A stretch of 14,187 nucleotides of DNA from positions 1-14,187 of the forward strand of contig JAEYNZ010000063.1 of assembly GCA_023412195.1 (NCBI GenBank), read 5' to 3'. The notes below the pieces were generated by a model. It did no database searches and had not been told where the DNA came from. It was given only the letters and a program-made list of their open reading frames with translations. The number at the start of each line of letters is the position of its first letter. Within the stretch, counting starts at the first letter, position 1. This document shows, in pieces, positions 5,913 through 12,956 of the stretch. Source of the DNA: Bacteroidota bacterium (lineage in GTDB: Bacteria; Bacteroidota; Bacteroidia; Bacteroidales; Prolixibacteraceae). Position numbers and translations under genes: made by a program.

Positions 5913-5941
5913 TAAGACGCCTGAGTTTTTATTTCGTTACA
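5913..5941 (-). promoter_or_regulatory. ECF-sigma-type promoter, copy 2
   Basis: Minus strand: TGTAAC (5936-5941), a 16-nt spacer identical to copy 1, then CGTCTTA (5913-5919). The matching block continues without change for several bases on both sides, although the coding sequences have diverged strongly. Confidence 0.65.
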
Positions 5942-5968
5942 CTTTTAATAGAACTTTTTTTAATCGGG

Positions 5969-6029
5969 TACAATTTTTAACATTGTAATTTGTTATACAA
6001 ATATACAAACAAAAAATAATACCATGCAA
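5969..6029 (-). promoter_or_regulatory. Distal primary-sigma-type promoter and dyads, copy 2
   Basis: Minus strand: TTG (6027-6029), 21 nt, TATATTTG (5998-6005). Dyads ATTTGT-TAT-ACAAAT (5988-6002) and TACAAT-7-ATTGTA (5969-5987) repeat the copy-1 arrangement with the same internal spacing. Confidence 0.45.
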
Positions 6030-6148
6030 GACATAGTACTAAAATATTATAATATTATTTTTAATATTGTAATAAATGGTTGTAAATAAATAATATATAA
6101 CTTAATTTATTTTCTAGCGGTTGTAAGCAAAGAGACGAACATGTTTTT

Positions 6149-6185
6149 AAAATCCCGGTATCTGCTACTTCAGTACCGGGATTTT
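6149..6185 (-). terminator. Hairpin terminator after the OsmC-like gene
   Basis: A perfect 12-bp stem, AAAATCCCGGTA (6149-6160) and TACCGGGATTTT (6174-6185), with a 13-nt loop, begins 17 nt after the stop codon. The U-run on the minus strand is short but follows directly, so termination is likely in that direction. Confidence 0.65.
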
Positions 6186-6202
6186 AACTATAGATGTAGA
6201 TC

Positions 6203-6766
6203 TTATTCTGCCAGTTTAACCTCCACGGGGGTACCATTTGTGATGACATCAAAAACAGGTGACATTCCGGTGAAATTAAGCAGCTCCTGTTTTTGAGCTT
6301 CTGAAAGGTCACCACGGATATCAAAAGTTACCCTGATTTGCTGGTATCCGTTACGAACGTTATCATTCAGACCAAGGAATCCCTGTACATCAAGGTCACC
6401 TTCAAAGCGGGATTCAATGCTTTCAATCTCAATCCCTCTTGCTGCTGCATGGAGTGCCATAGTTGTTGTCATACAGCCGGATAATGCTGACAGCAAATAT
6501 TCCACCGGATTGGCTCCTTCATTGTGACCCAGAAGTATGGGTGGTTCCCCGTTATCGAATACCCATTCCTGTTTGCGGGAATCATCTTCCTGGCCACCGC
6601 CGTAAAAATCTTTCACTGTGGCCCGGTTGTGTCCTCCGGTGACCCACCTGTTTCTTACCCTAAACTGGAATTTGGCGATCTCAGGATTTTCCTGAATGGC
6701 CTGGACCGTTCCGGTTATGTCTTCTGTCCGGAATCCGTTAACTGCTGATTTGTTCATTGTTTCCAT
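6203..6766 (-). CDS. OsmC-family protein
   Basis: 187-residue OsmC/Ohr-superfamily protein. Family members often reduce organic hydroperoxides with two cysteines, but many relatives have other or unknown roles. The hallmark segment NPVEYLLSALSGCMTTTMALHAA (87-107) with Cys98 is present, followed by the domain-swapped beta/alpha core (IESRFEGDLD, 117-126) and the C-terminal SPVFDVITNGTPVEV (169-183). The second cysteine of peroxidases, expected near SPV, is replaced by Phe, so a classic thiol peroxidase cycle is unlikely. A WVTGGHNRATVKDFYGGG segment (41-58) precedes the core. No signal peptide; cytoplasmic. It is divergent from a sigma-54 activator gene and has a near-consensus sigma-54 promoter 40 nt upstream, suggesting control by that neighbour. 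Confidence 0.88.
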   Translation of the reverse strand: METMNKSAVNGFRTEDITGTVQAIQENPEIAKFQFRVRNRWVTGGHNRATVKDFYGGGQEDDSRKQEWVFDNGEPPILLGHNEGANPVEYLLSALSGCMTTTMALHAAARGIEIESIESRFEGDLDVQGFLGLNDNVRNGYQQIRVTFDIRGDLSEAQKQELLNFTGMSPVFDVITNGTPVEVKLAE

Positions 6767-6805
6767 AATTCGTAAATTTTAAAATTAAAAGAACTTGATC
6801 ATAAT

Positions 6806-6823
6806 AAGCCAAGGTATGTACCA
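6806..6823 (-). promoter_or_regulatory. Candidate sigma-54 promoter for the OsmC-like gene
   Basis: The minus strand reads TGGTAC-ATACC-TTGGCTT. This resembles the -24/-12 consensus TGGCAC-N5-TTGC, with T for C in the -24 element and the -12 GC shifted by one base. Transcription would begin about 30 nt before the ATG. The adjacent divergent gene encodes a sigma-54 activator, which raises the prior. Confidence 0.45.
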
Positions 6824-6876
6824 TAATTATAATTGTATGATTTTTAGTTGTTTGTGATAAAATGATTGTCACGGGA

Positions 6877-6913
6877 TATCGTAATTCACGAAATTTCGTT
6901 AACTTTATTTCGT
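6877..6913. promoter_or_regulatory. Candidate activator binding sites (ACGAAATTTCGT)
   Basis: A perfect 12-bp palindrome ACGAAATTTCGT at 6888-6899 is flanked by further half-sites, TATCGTAA at 6877-6884 and TTTCGT at 6908-6913. It sits 65-90 bp upstream of the candidate sigma-54 promoter and just before the activator gene's own start, where an enhancer-binding protein could activate osmC and regulate itself. A similar TTCGTAAA also occurs near the osmC start (6768-6778 region). Confidence 0.45.
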
Positions 6914-6929
6914 AAAAAGGTTTTTCAAG

Positions 6930-8846
6930 ATGAATGCTGAATCTGCTCCTTCACATAAGGTATCTTCAGGATTGATCATTCTGAAGAAGATTGTTGAAGG
7001 CACATCGGACCATACCGGAGAAAAATTTTTCCGGTTACTTGTAAAAAACCTGGCTGAATCTCTCTATGCACACGGCGTATGGGTTACCGAATATTTGAAA
7101 GACCAAAACCGGTTGCGTTCGCTTGCTTTTTGGCTGAATGACCATTATGTCGAGGAATATGAATATGATATTCCCGGAACCCCATGCGAACCTGTGTTGG
7201 AAAGTACCAACATATGCCATGTCCCCGACGATGTGATTAAACTTTTTCCTGAGGATCCGGATCTTCCTGCTTTGGATGCTGTCAGTTATATGGGTTTATC
7301 GCTGAGAGATGAAAATGGGAATATACTTGGTCATCTGGCACTTCTTGATAATAAACCAATGGCTGAGCTTCCTGAAGCTTTTGCAATTTTTAAAATATTT
7401 GCTGCACGGGCTGCAGCAGAAATGAGAAGGTTACGGCATGAAAGGTTGCTCATAGAAAATGAAGCAAAGTTAAACCGTCTGATAAACGGTACAAATGAGT
7501 CGCTCCTGGAGTTTAGTGAAGAAATGCTGATTACACAGGCAAACGATTCCGCCAGGCATACTTTTAAAGCACGGGCACAGGAGTTGACCGGCAGGCATTT
7601 AAAGGAAATTTTTGATGAAGCCAGCTTTCAGAAAGTGAACCATGCAATGATACGTATGAACCGGCATCCTGATTTGTATTCCACAATTTTCAACCACAAT
7701 GATCTTCATTGTATCACAATGGAAGGGGAATTGTTTCCGGCAGAAATCACACTGTCAAAATACTTCCATCAACAAAAAAAGTTTTATGCATTGTTCATAA
7801 GGAATATAAGTGAAAAAATCCGCCAAAGGGAAGAGTTAAAGCAATTAAATGCCGAAACGTTTTTTTTGCGGGAAAAGTTAAATGCCATTCATTTTAATCA
7901 TATCATAGGGGAGAGTCCTGAAATTCTTAAAGTGCTGCATGCAGTTGAACAGGTGGCCCCTGCTGATACTACTGTCCTGATCCGTGGAGAGACCGGAACC
8001 GGGAAGGAACTTTTTGCCCTGGCTATTCATAAGGCCAGTTCAAGGAGGACACAACCCATGGTTGCCTTAAATTGTGCTGCGCTTCCTTCCGAATTAGTCG
8101 AAAGTGAATTGTTCGGACATGTAAAGGGTGCTTTTACTGGTGCCTTCAATGCACGCGAGGGGAGGTTCATGATGGCCAACGGCGGGACCATTTTCCTGGA
8201 TGAAATAGGTGAATTAAGTCTGCCGTTACAGGCCAAACTGCTGAGAGTCCTTCAGGAAGGTGAATTTGAACCCGTTGGCAGTTCAAAAACACAGAAAGTG
8301 AATGTCAGGGTTGTAGCTGCTACAAACAGAAACCTTGAAGAAGAGATCGAAAAGGGAAAGTTCAGGTCAGATCTGTATTACAGGCTGAATGTTTTTCCTG
8401 TTCATATACCCCCTTTACGTGACCGTGGTTATGATATCATTTTGCTGGCTGAAGCTTTCCTGAAAAAATATGCCAAACAGATGGCAGTAACTCATCTTCA
8501 GCTCAATGAAGTTCAGAAACAACATTTAATGGCTTACCACTGGCCGGGAAATGTAAGGGAATTGCAAAATCTTATGGAAAGATGCATCATCATCAGCCAG
8601 GGAGATAAAATAAATCTTCCTGAACTCCTGCCTTTATCCGTAAATTTAAAAAAACAAGATGCGGATATATCTGAGAAAGTGCTTACAGAAACTGAATTTG
8701 TCGCACTGGAAAGACAAAATATTATGCGGGCACTTCATCTCACGAACTGGAAAATATCCGGTGAAGACGGAGCTGCTGCCTTATTGCAGATTCCTGCAAC
8801 TACACTCAGTTCCAGGATGAGCAAACTTAAAATCACCCGGATATGA
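6930..8846 (+). CDS. Sigma-54-dependent transcriptional activator (GAF-PAS-AAA+-Fis)
   Basis: 638-residue bacterial enhancer-binding protein. An N-terminal GAF-like domain (about 10-170) is followed by a PAS-like domain (about 175-295), a coiled linker (295-320), the AAA+ ATPase (about 324-550) and a C-terminal Fis-type helix-turn-helix (about 590-637). In the ATPase I see Walker A GETGTGKE (353-360), the sigma-54-contacting GAFTGA loop (400-405), Walker B IFLDEIGE (421-428), FRSDLYYRLNVFP (478-490) and WPGNVREL (538-545). GAFTGA is intact, so it should be an active sigma-54 activator. There is no receiver domain, so the signal is likely a small ligand or redox/gas cue sensed by GAF or PAS rather than phosphorylation. 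It is divergent from the OsmC-like gene, its probable target. An AAAAAGG at 6914-6920 may serve as a weak ribosome-binding site. Confidence 0.95.
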   Translation: MNAESAPSHKVSSGLIILKKIVEGTSDHTGEKFFRLLVKNLAESLYAHGVWVTEYLKDQNRLRSLAFWLNDHYVEEYEYDIPGTPCEPVLESTNICHVPDDVIKLFPEDPDLPALDAVSYMGLSLRDENGNILGHLALLDNKPMAELPEAFAIFKIFAARAAAEMRRLRHERLLIENEAKLNRLINGTNESLLEFSEEMLITQANDSARHTFKARAQELTGRHLKEIFDEASFQKVNHAMIRMNRHPDLYSTIFNHNDLHCITMEGELFPAEITLSKYFHQQKKFYALFIRNISEKIRQREELKQLNAETFFLREKLNAIHFNHIIGESPEILKVLHAVEQVAPADTTVLIRGETGTGKELFALAIHKASSRRTQPMVALNCAALPSELVESELFGHVKGAFTGAFNAREGRFMMANGGTIFLDEIGELSLPLQAKLLRVLQEGEFEPVGSSKTQKVNVRVVAATNRNLEEEIEKGKFRSDLYYRLNVFPVHIPPLRDRGYDIILLAEAFLKKYAKQMAVTHLQLNEVQKQHLMAYHWPGNVRELQNLMERCIIISQGDKINLPELLPLSVNLKKQDADISEKVLTETEFVALERQNIMRALHLTNWKISGEDGAAALLQIPATTLSSRMSKLKITRI

Positions 8847-8864
8847 TGGAGGCTCCTCTTATTT

Positions 8865-9824
8865 TTATCCCGCTGAATTATCCTTTATCCACACCACCTT
8901 CTGCTCAGCTATATGTGCTCTTCCTATGATTTCTCGATATAATTCAGGCCTTCGTGCTTTTAAATAACGGTGTCCTCCTGCCATTGTCAGTTTTTCCGGA
9001 ATCAGAACCGATGACACCACCTCATCACCAAGGGTCCGGCATTCAGCAACCACATCTCCAAAAGGATCTATAATCATGGAACATCCGTTTTTCAGCTGGT
9101 CATCATCCATGCCTATTGGATTGGCAAACACAACATATACAGCATTGTCATAAGCTCTTGACGGCAACCACTTCATGAGCCAGTCCCTGCCCTTCATACC
9201 GTCAAATTCAATGCGCAGTGAAGTAGGATCATTTTCCCTGTTTGCCCACAGGCCAGGATTTACGAACCCTGCACCCGGCCTTGTTGAAGGAGTGCACATA
9301 GTAACATGGGGCATAAATATAATGTCGGCTCCCAGAAGTTTGGTTGCCCTTACGTTTTCGATGATATTATTGTCGTAACAGATAAGTATGCCGCACTTCC
9401 ATCCGTGGAGGTCAAATACAACATACTCATTTCCCGGCAGAATATGTGGATTTATAAACGGATGAAGTTTCCTGTATTTGGCAACTACGCCATTCCCGTC
9501 GACACAAACATATGCCTTATATATGTTTTCGCTTATGTCCTTTTCAAAAAGTCCTGCCAGTATGGTAATATTATGATTCCCTGCAATTTGAATGAGCCTG
9601 TCAGTGCTCCTGCCATCCGGAACCGGCTCTGCCACTTCCAGCATCTGTTCTTTTGAAAGTTTCCTTGCAAAGGTATAACCGGTAATGGAGCATTCATGAA
9701 ATGCAATGACTTTAGATCCATCATCTGCTGCTTTTTTAGCCAGCCTGTCAATTACAGATAAATTATATTCTTTGTCGCCGCTCCTGTTTTCGAATTGTGC
9801 AGCCGATATTTTCAGTTTATCCAT
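8865..9824 (-). CDS. Carbon-nitrogen hydrolase (nitrilase superfamily)
   Basis: 319-residue member of the nitrilase superfamily, which hydrolyses amide or nitrile C-N bonds. The catalytic triad is readable: E44 in FHECSITGY, K119 in YRKLHPF and C149 in LICYDNN. A second conserved feature is AYDNAVYVVFANPIG (224-238). Length and lack of a signal peptide fit a cytoplasmic amidase-type branch; the substrate is not evident. The insert at 176-215 (MCTPSTRPG ... EFDGMKGRD) is longer than in omega-amidases and may shape substrate choice. Its start codon lies inside the end of the upstream YdjC/ChbG-like gene (13-bp overlap), so the two are translationally coupled and likely act in one pathway. It converges on the sigma-54 activator gene with an 18-bp gap. 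Confidence 0.88.
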   Translation of the reverse strand: MDKLKISAAQFENRSGDKEYNLSVIDRLAKKAADDGSKVIAFHECSITGYTFARKLSKEQMLEVAEPVPDGRSTDRLIQIAGNHNITILAGLFEKDISENIYKAYVCVDGNGVVAKYRKLHPFINPHILPGNEYVVFDLHGWKCGILICYDNNIIENVRATKLLGADIIFMPHVTMCTPSTRPGAGFVNPGLWANRENDPTSLRIEFDGMKGRDWLMKWLPSRAYDNAVYVVFANPIGMDDDQLKNGCSMIIDPFGDVVAECRTLGDEVVSSVLIPEKLTMAGGHRYLKARRPELYREIIGRAHIAEQKVVWIKDNSAG

Positions 9825-10786
9825 TTATGATTGGTTTGATTTAAATATTCCCATGATACCAGTTGTATACCCAAACCGGAAATCGCTTCTTTTAATGATT
9901 CATCAGTTAACACCTCAAGTTCCTGGTCCAGTCCCGGATGACATACTAATTCCGAAACTCCGGCAGGTAACTGCTCCAGGATGGATTTAAAATTTGCAAC
10001 TGAGGCATTTTTGTAGAAACTGTCGATAAACCAGTTTGTGCTTTTAATACCTTCTGCAAACATCAGGTTTTTTTGATTAATGAGCGCATCCGGACTTACT
10101 TTTTTTATAAGCGGGATGATTTTAAATGGGTGGGTAACGGCAAACCGTAAAAGTTTTTTTACACCCTCAGAACCACCCCCTCCCTTTCCTTCCAGCGAAA
10201 TAAGCTGATATATGCTGGCAGGTACAGGATTCCTGAGAGCGACTTGATACTTAAGGGCAATTTCCCTTACTATATTAAAAAAAGGAGTATAAAGGGCAGC
10301 CAGATGATGGTGATAATTAATGTGGCTCATGGGTACACCTGTTGCATGAAACAGTTCGGCCTGTGCAAATAATTCCTTTTGTACTTCCCTGAGCTTCATG
10401 TAAGGCAGGAACCTGATGATCCTGTTTATATCGTAAAAACAGCCATGCTGGTCTGTGAGGCCTGCAACTTCATTAAGGTCTGAAACTGGTGAACCCAATG
10501 TCAGATTTAAATGCAAACCAATGGGAAGTTCCGGATTCTCCTGATGTACCCTGTTCAGTTGTTCTACCGATCCTTCCATATTTATAAATGCTGATGTACT
10601 TGTCAGGATGCCATGTCTGTATGCCATTATAATAGAACTGGTGGTTTTTTCATCCTTACATAAATCATCTCCGTTTATAATAAGGAACCTTTCATTTCCT
10701 GAAATCTCAGGAGTCTTAGGCAGAGTTCCGAATATTTGTAAAAGGTTATTTCTTACGAAGGATCCTTTTGATCTGCTGCTGGCCAT
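9812..10786 (-). CDS. YdjC/ChbG-like carbohydrate deacetylase
   Basis: 324-residue YdjC-superfamily protein; ChbG of E. coli removes an acetyl group from N-acetylated chito-oligosaccharides using a metal bound by Asp and His. The metal-site motifs are present in altered form: NGDDLC (38-43) where NADDFG is usual, GLHLNLT (90-96) with H92, and HINYHHHL (155-162) in place of HIDxHxH. ELVCHPG near residue 280 matches the family C-terminal motif. A 30-residue N-terminal extension precedes the first beta strand; it is polar and basic and does not look like a signal peptide. The gene overlaps the downstream nitrilase-like gene by 13 bp. Deacetylase plus C-N hydrolase suggests processing of an acylated amino-sugar derivative, but the substrate is unknown. 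Confidence 0.85.
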   Translation of the reverse strand: MASSRSKGSFVRNNLLQIFGTLPKTPEISGNERFLIINGDDLCKDEKTTSSIIMAYRHGILTSTSAFINMEGSVEQLNRVHQENPELPIGLHLNLTLGSPVSDLNEVAGLTDQHGCFYDINRIIRFLPYMKLREVQKELFAQAELFHATGVPMSHINYHHHLAALYTPFFNIVREIALKYQVALRNPVPASIYQLISLEGKGGGGSEGVKKLLRFAVTHPFKIIPLIKKVSPDALINQKNLMFAEGIKSTNWFIDSFYKNASVANFKSILEQLPAGVSELVCHPGLDQELEVLTDESLKEAISGLGIQLVSWEYLNQTNHKWIN

Positions 10787-10945
10787 AATTTATATGTATT
10801 GAACCTGAAAAAATATATAAAAAAGCAGGGTTAACAGTTGTTGTCTTACAACAATATTTGTTGGGATGTAGTTTCCGCAAATTGCCTGTAGTTTTCTTTA
10901 AAATTGTTAATGATTAGGATTTAACTTTCCCACAGTTGAGTCAGA
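10787..10945. other. Spacer upstream of the deacetylase gene with a 7-bp hairpin
   Basis: TTGTTGT (10838-10844) and ACAACAA (10848-10854) form a perfect hairpin with a CTT loop, about 50 nt before the deacetylase ATG. A related ATATTTGTTG follows. It may be an operator or a weak attenuator between the DUF4268 gene and the downstream pair. No clear TAnnTTTG promoter facing the deacetylase gene was found. Confidence 0.3.
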
Positions 10946-11422
10946 TCAGCTGTGTGCATCCATTTCTTCTATCAGTATATCGCGCACCTGCAGAAAATTT
11001 TCTTCAAGCCGGATCATGTTCTCAATAAAAAAGTTGAATATGTCCGGCCATTGATTCTGCCGGTGAATATCTGCATCCGTAAGTTCCGAATAGATCCGGC
11101 ATACTTCCTGACCACTATCCTCTCTTTGATGGTAAAATTCCCATATCAATCCTTCAGGGAAATTTTCTTCAATAATGACTTTATAACGCAAGAGGATTTC
11201 ATAAGCTTTCAGCCTCTTTTCTTCATTCCTTTGTCCCAGTTCAAGTATGACCCGGGCCCCGTTTCGGTCAGCTTCAAAACGGAGGGCCACGCCCGAAACT
11301 TTTGTTCGGTGAAGTATGAAGTTTTTGTGCCGGAACTTAAGCTGCGGATGTACCGAGCATCTCCTTCCAAACTGTTCCCAGAAATTCAGCCTGAGCTGTT
11401 TTGCCTCTTCCTGTGTGTACAT
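10946..11422 (-). CDS. DUF4268 domain protein
   Basis: 158-residue protein that I assign to DUF4268, a small cytoplasmic domain of unknown function also found at the end of some nuclease or restriction-related proteins and as stand-alone genes in Bacteroidota. The pattern fits: R-x-x-F-W-x-x-F-G (11-19), HPQLKFRHKNFILHRTKVSGVALRFEADRNGARVILELG spread over 25-63, then an amphipathic helical part with Lys/Glu-rich KRLKAYEILL (69-78) and EGLIWEFYHQ (90-99). No signal peptide or membrane segment. The start at 11422 gives a complete N-terminus. It lies 159 bp upstream of the deacetylase gene on the same strand, probably as a separate transcript, and is divergent from the cupin gene. Confidence 0.75.
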   Translation of the reverse strand: MYTQEEAKQLRLNFWEQFGRRCSVHPQLKFRHKNFILHRTKVSGVALRFEADRNGARVILELGQRNEEKRLKAYEILLRYKVIIEENFPEGLIWEFYHQREDSGQEVCRIYSELTDADIHRQNQWPDIFNFFIENMIRLEENFLQVRDILIEEMDAHS

Positions 11423-11547
11423 ATTTTGCCGGTTGTATTTCCAGTTTTAAAAAAACCGTTTAATTGTTTACATTTGAACATGGTTCTGCGCTGTAAAAGT
11501 AAGGGTTTATTTTGTTCGGATATTTTTTAATGCAAAACTCATTGGCT

Positions 11548-12078
11548 ATGAAAACAGCATCATACTGGATTGAGAAACTTGAATTGGAAAAGCATCCCGA
11601 AGGCGGTTGGTACAGGGAGGTATACCTTTCAGAAGATATTGTTCCACAGACAGGGCTTCCTTCAGGTTTCAGGGGAGATCGCAGTTTTTCAACCTCTATT
11701 TTTTATTTGCTGGAAGGTGAGGAATTCTCGGCTTTTCACCGGATTAAATCTGATGAGGTATGGCATTATTACAGCGGTACTTCCGCCATTGAAATTATCA
11801 TGCTCGAAAACAACAGGATCAGGAAATGCCTGTTGGGCGATGATCCTGATAAACGTCAGAAGCTGCAACTCGTGGTTCCCCGTAATACCTGGTTTGCTGC
11901 TAAACTTCATGATGCTTCTGGTTATGCCCTCGCTGGCTGCACAGTTTCTCCGGGTTTTCATTTCGATGATTTTGAACTTGCAAACGAACATCTTCTGAAG
12001 GAATTTGCCCCATTTAAAAATGATATTGCACCCCTCCTCAGGATTCATCCGGTATCCCGGCATAAAAAAATGTATTGA
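11548..12078 (+). CDS. DUF985 cupin-fold protein
   Basis: 176-residue single-domain cupin of the DUF985 family (yeast YML079w type), whose crystal structures show a sugar-binding-like jelly roll but whose reaction is not established. Motifs are HPEGGWYRE (16-24), SIFYLLEGEEFSAFHRIKSDE (50-70), VWHYYSG (71-77) and GCTVSPGFHFDDFELA (130-145). H64, H73 and H138 could bind a metal. I chose the ATG at 11548 because the family begins a few residues before the W-I-x-x-L segment; an ATG at 11530 would add six residues. The tail after residue 160 is about ten residues longer than usual. The gene ends 1 nt before the LytM-like gene, so the two are coupled. Confidence 0.82.
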   Translation: MKTASYWIEKLELEKHPEGGWYREVYLSEDIVPQTGLPSGFRGDRSFSTSIFYLLEGEEFSAFHRIKSDEVWHYYSGTSAIEIIMLENNRIRKCLLGDDPDKRQKLQLVVPRNTWFAAKLHDASGYALAGCTVSPGFHFDDFELANEHLLKEFAPFKNDIAPLLRIHPVSRHKKMY

Positions 12079-12079
12079 C

Positions 12080-12952
12080 ATGAACAGGTTAGCATTTATT
12101 ATCCTTCTTCTTGTTTTTTCGTTGTCTGTGAAGGCACAGCTTGCAGAAGTACAGGCAAACTATAACAGCACGGGTGATGTCGATTTTATCGCTTACAATA
12201 ACACGGCTTCACCTCTGTTTGTCCACATTGAATTTGCCGACATGGAAAATGCACGGTTCAATGAGCCGTTACCTTACATTAAACTTCTTGAGCCAGGTTT
12301 TAACACCTTGTTTACCCTGCTTCGCGATCCGGGAGCGGGTGTACCCAGGTTTAACTATCAGATCAAGACTTATCGCTCGAATCCTTTTGCAATTACCGAT
12401 CTTGATTTTCCTTACCTGATCCCATTTGCTCCGGGTGAGCGGGCAAGTGTATTTGATGTGAAAAATATGGATGGGTTGATGGGAACAAAAGAGCTTTCAT
12501 CCTTCAATGCAACCGGTTTTACGGCTAATCCCAATCAGAAAGTTTTTGCTGCACGCACAGGAACAGTGGTTGAAGTTGCCGGCGCTACGCGATCGGGTGA
12601 ACCCTTACACTGGTACCATACCTGGGACAACACCATAACCCTGCTTCAGCCCGATGGTACTTTAATATTGTACCGGAATGTGATTGATCCCGACAAAAAA
12701 TTAAAACCCGGGGGAAGAATTGCAGCCGGACAACCAATCGGGGTCGTGGCTCCCGGAACTTCGGAAGTTACTCTGACTATCTTTCAACATAGCCTGAATT
12801 CCGATGAAATAAGGTTCATGATTCCTCAGTTTGTTACCGGAGAAAACGAAACCGGAATGCTGCTGCCATCGCAGGTTTATCCGGTTGTACACCCCTCTGA
12901 GGTCCGGGGTCTTGAAATGACAAAAAAGGAAAAAAGGTTGTATCTTAAATAA
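12080..12952 (+). CDS. Exported LytM-like protein, apparently lacking catalytic residues
   Basis: 290-residue exported protein. MNRLAFIILLLVFSLSVKAQ is a Sec signal peptide with probable cleavage after SVKA. An N-terminal beta-rich region (about 21-120) is not recognised. The C-terminal part (about 125-240) follows the LytM/M23 beta fold: PNQKVFAARTGTVVEVAG (151-168), DNTITLLQPDGTLILYRNV (183-201), LKPGGRIAAGQPIG (208-221) and TLTIFQHSL (231-239). The zinc ligands of active M23 enzymes, H-x(n)-D before the first strand and H-x-H near the end, cannot be found: LYAHL is LYRNV and HLHFE is TLTIF. It is therefore probably a binding or scaffold protein, like the EnvC/NlpD class. Start chosen at 12080 for the intact signal peptide; it begins 1 nt after the cupin stop and ends 4 nt from the convergent GH53 stop. 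Confidence 0.75.
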   Translation: MNRLAFIILLLVFSLSVKAQLAEVQANYNSTGDVDFIAYNNTASPLFVHIEFADMENARFNEPLPYIKLLEPGFNTLFTLLRDPGAGVPRFNYQIKTYRSNPFAITDLDFPYLIPFAPGERASVFDVKNMDGLMGTKELSSFNATGFTANPNQKVFAARTGTVVEVAGATRSGEPLHWYHTWDNTITLLQPDGTLILYRNVIDPDKKLKPGGRIAAGQPIGVVAPGTSEVTLTIFQHSLNSDEIRFMIPQFVTGENETGMLLPSQVYPVVHPSEVRGLEMTKKEKRLYLK

Positions 12953-12956
12953 AAAG

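Larger units (their letters stand above)
5851..6148. other. Intergenic region upstream of the 184-aa repeat protein
   Basis: Holds the copy-2 ribosome-binding site, promoters and dyads described separately, up to about 6030. Beyond that it is very AT-rich, with a 14-bp palindrome AATATTATAATATT (6043-6056) of doubtful meaning, and nothing coding before the terminator of the OsmC-like gene. Confidence 0.6.

Noticed and set aside
6043..6056. 14-bp palindrome AATATTATAATATT
   Set aside because: Composed only of A and T in an AT-rich stretch, so a chance origin is likely, and it has no partner in the paralogous upstream region.
11512..11547. Upstream TTG or ATG starts for the cupin gene
   Set aside because: They add residues absent from the family, and no ribosome-binding site supports them; the ATG at 11548 fits the family N-terminus better, although 11530 cannot be excluded.
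12005..12079. Upstream extension of the LytM-like gene into the cupin gene
   Set aside because: The internal ATG at 12080 begins a typical signal peptide; the extension would bury it and overlap the cupin coding region.
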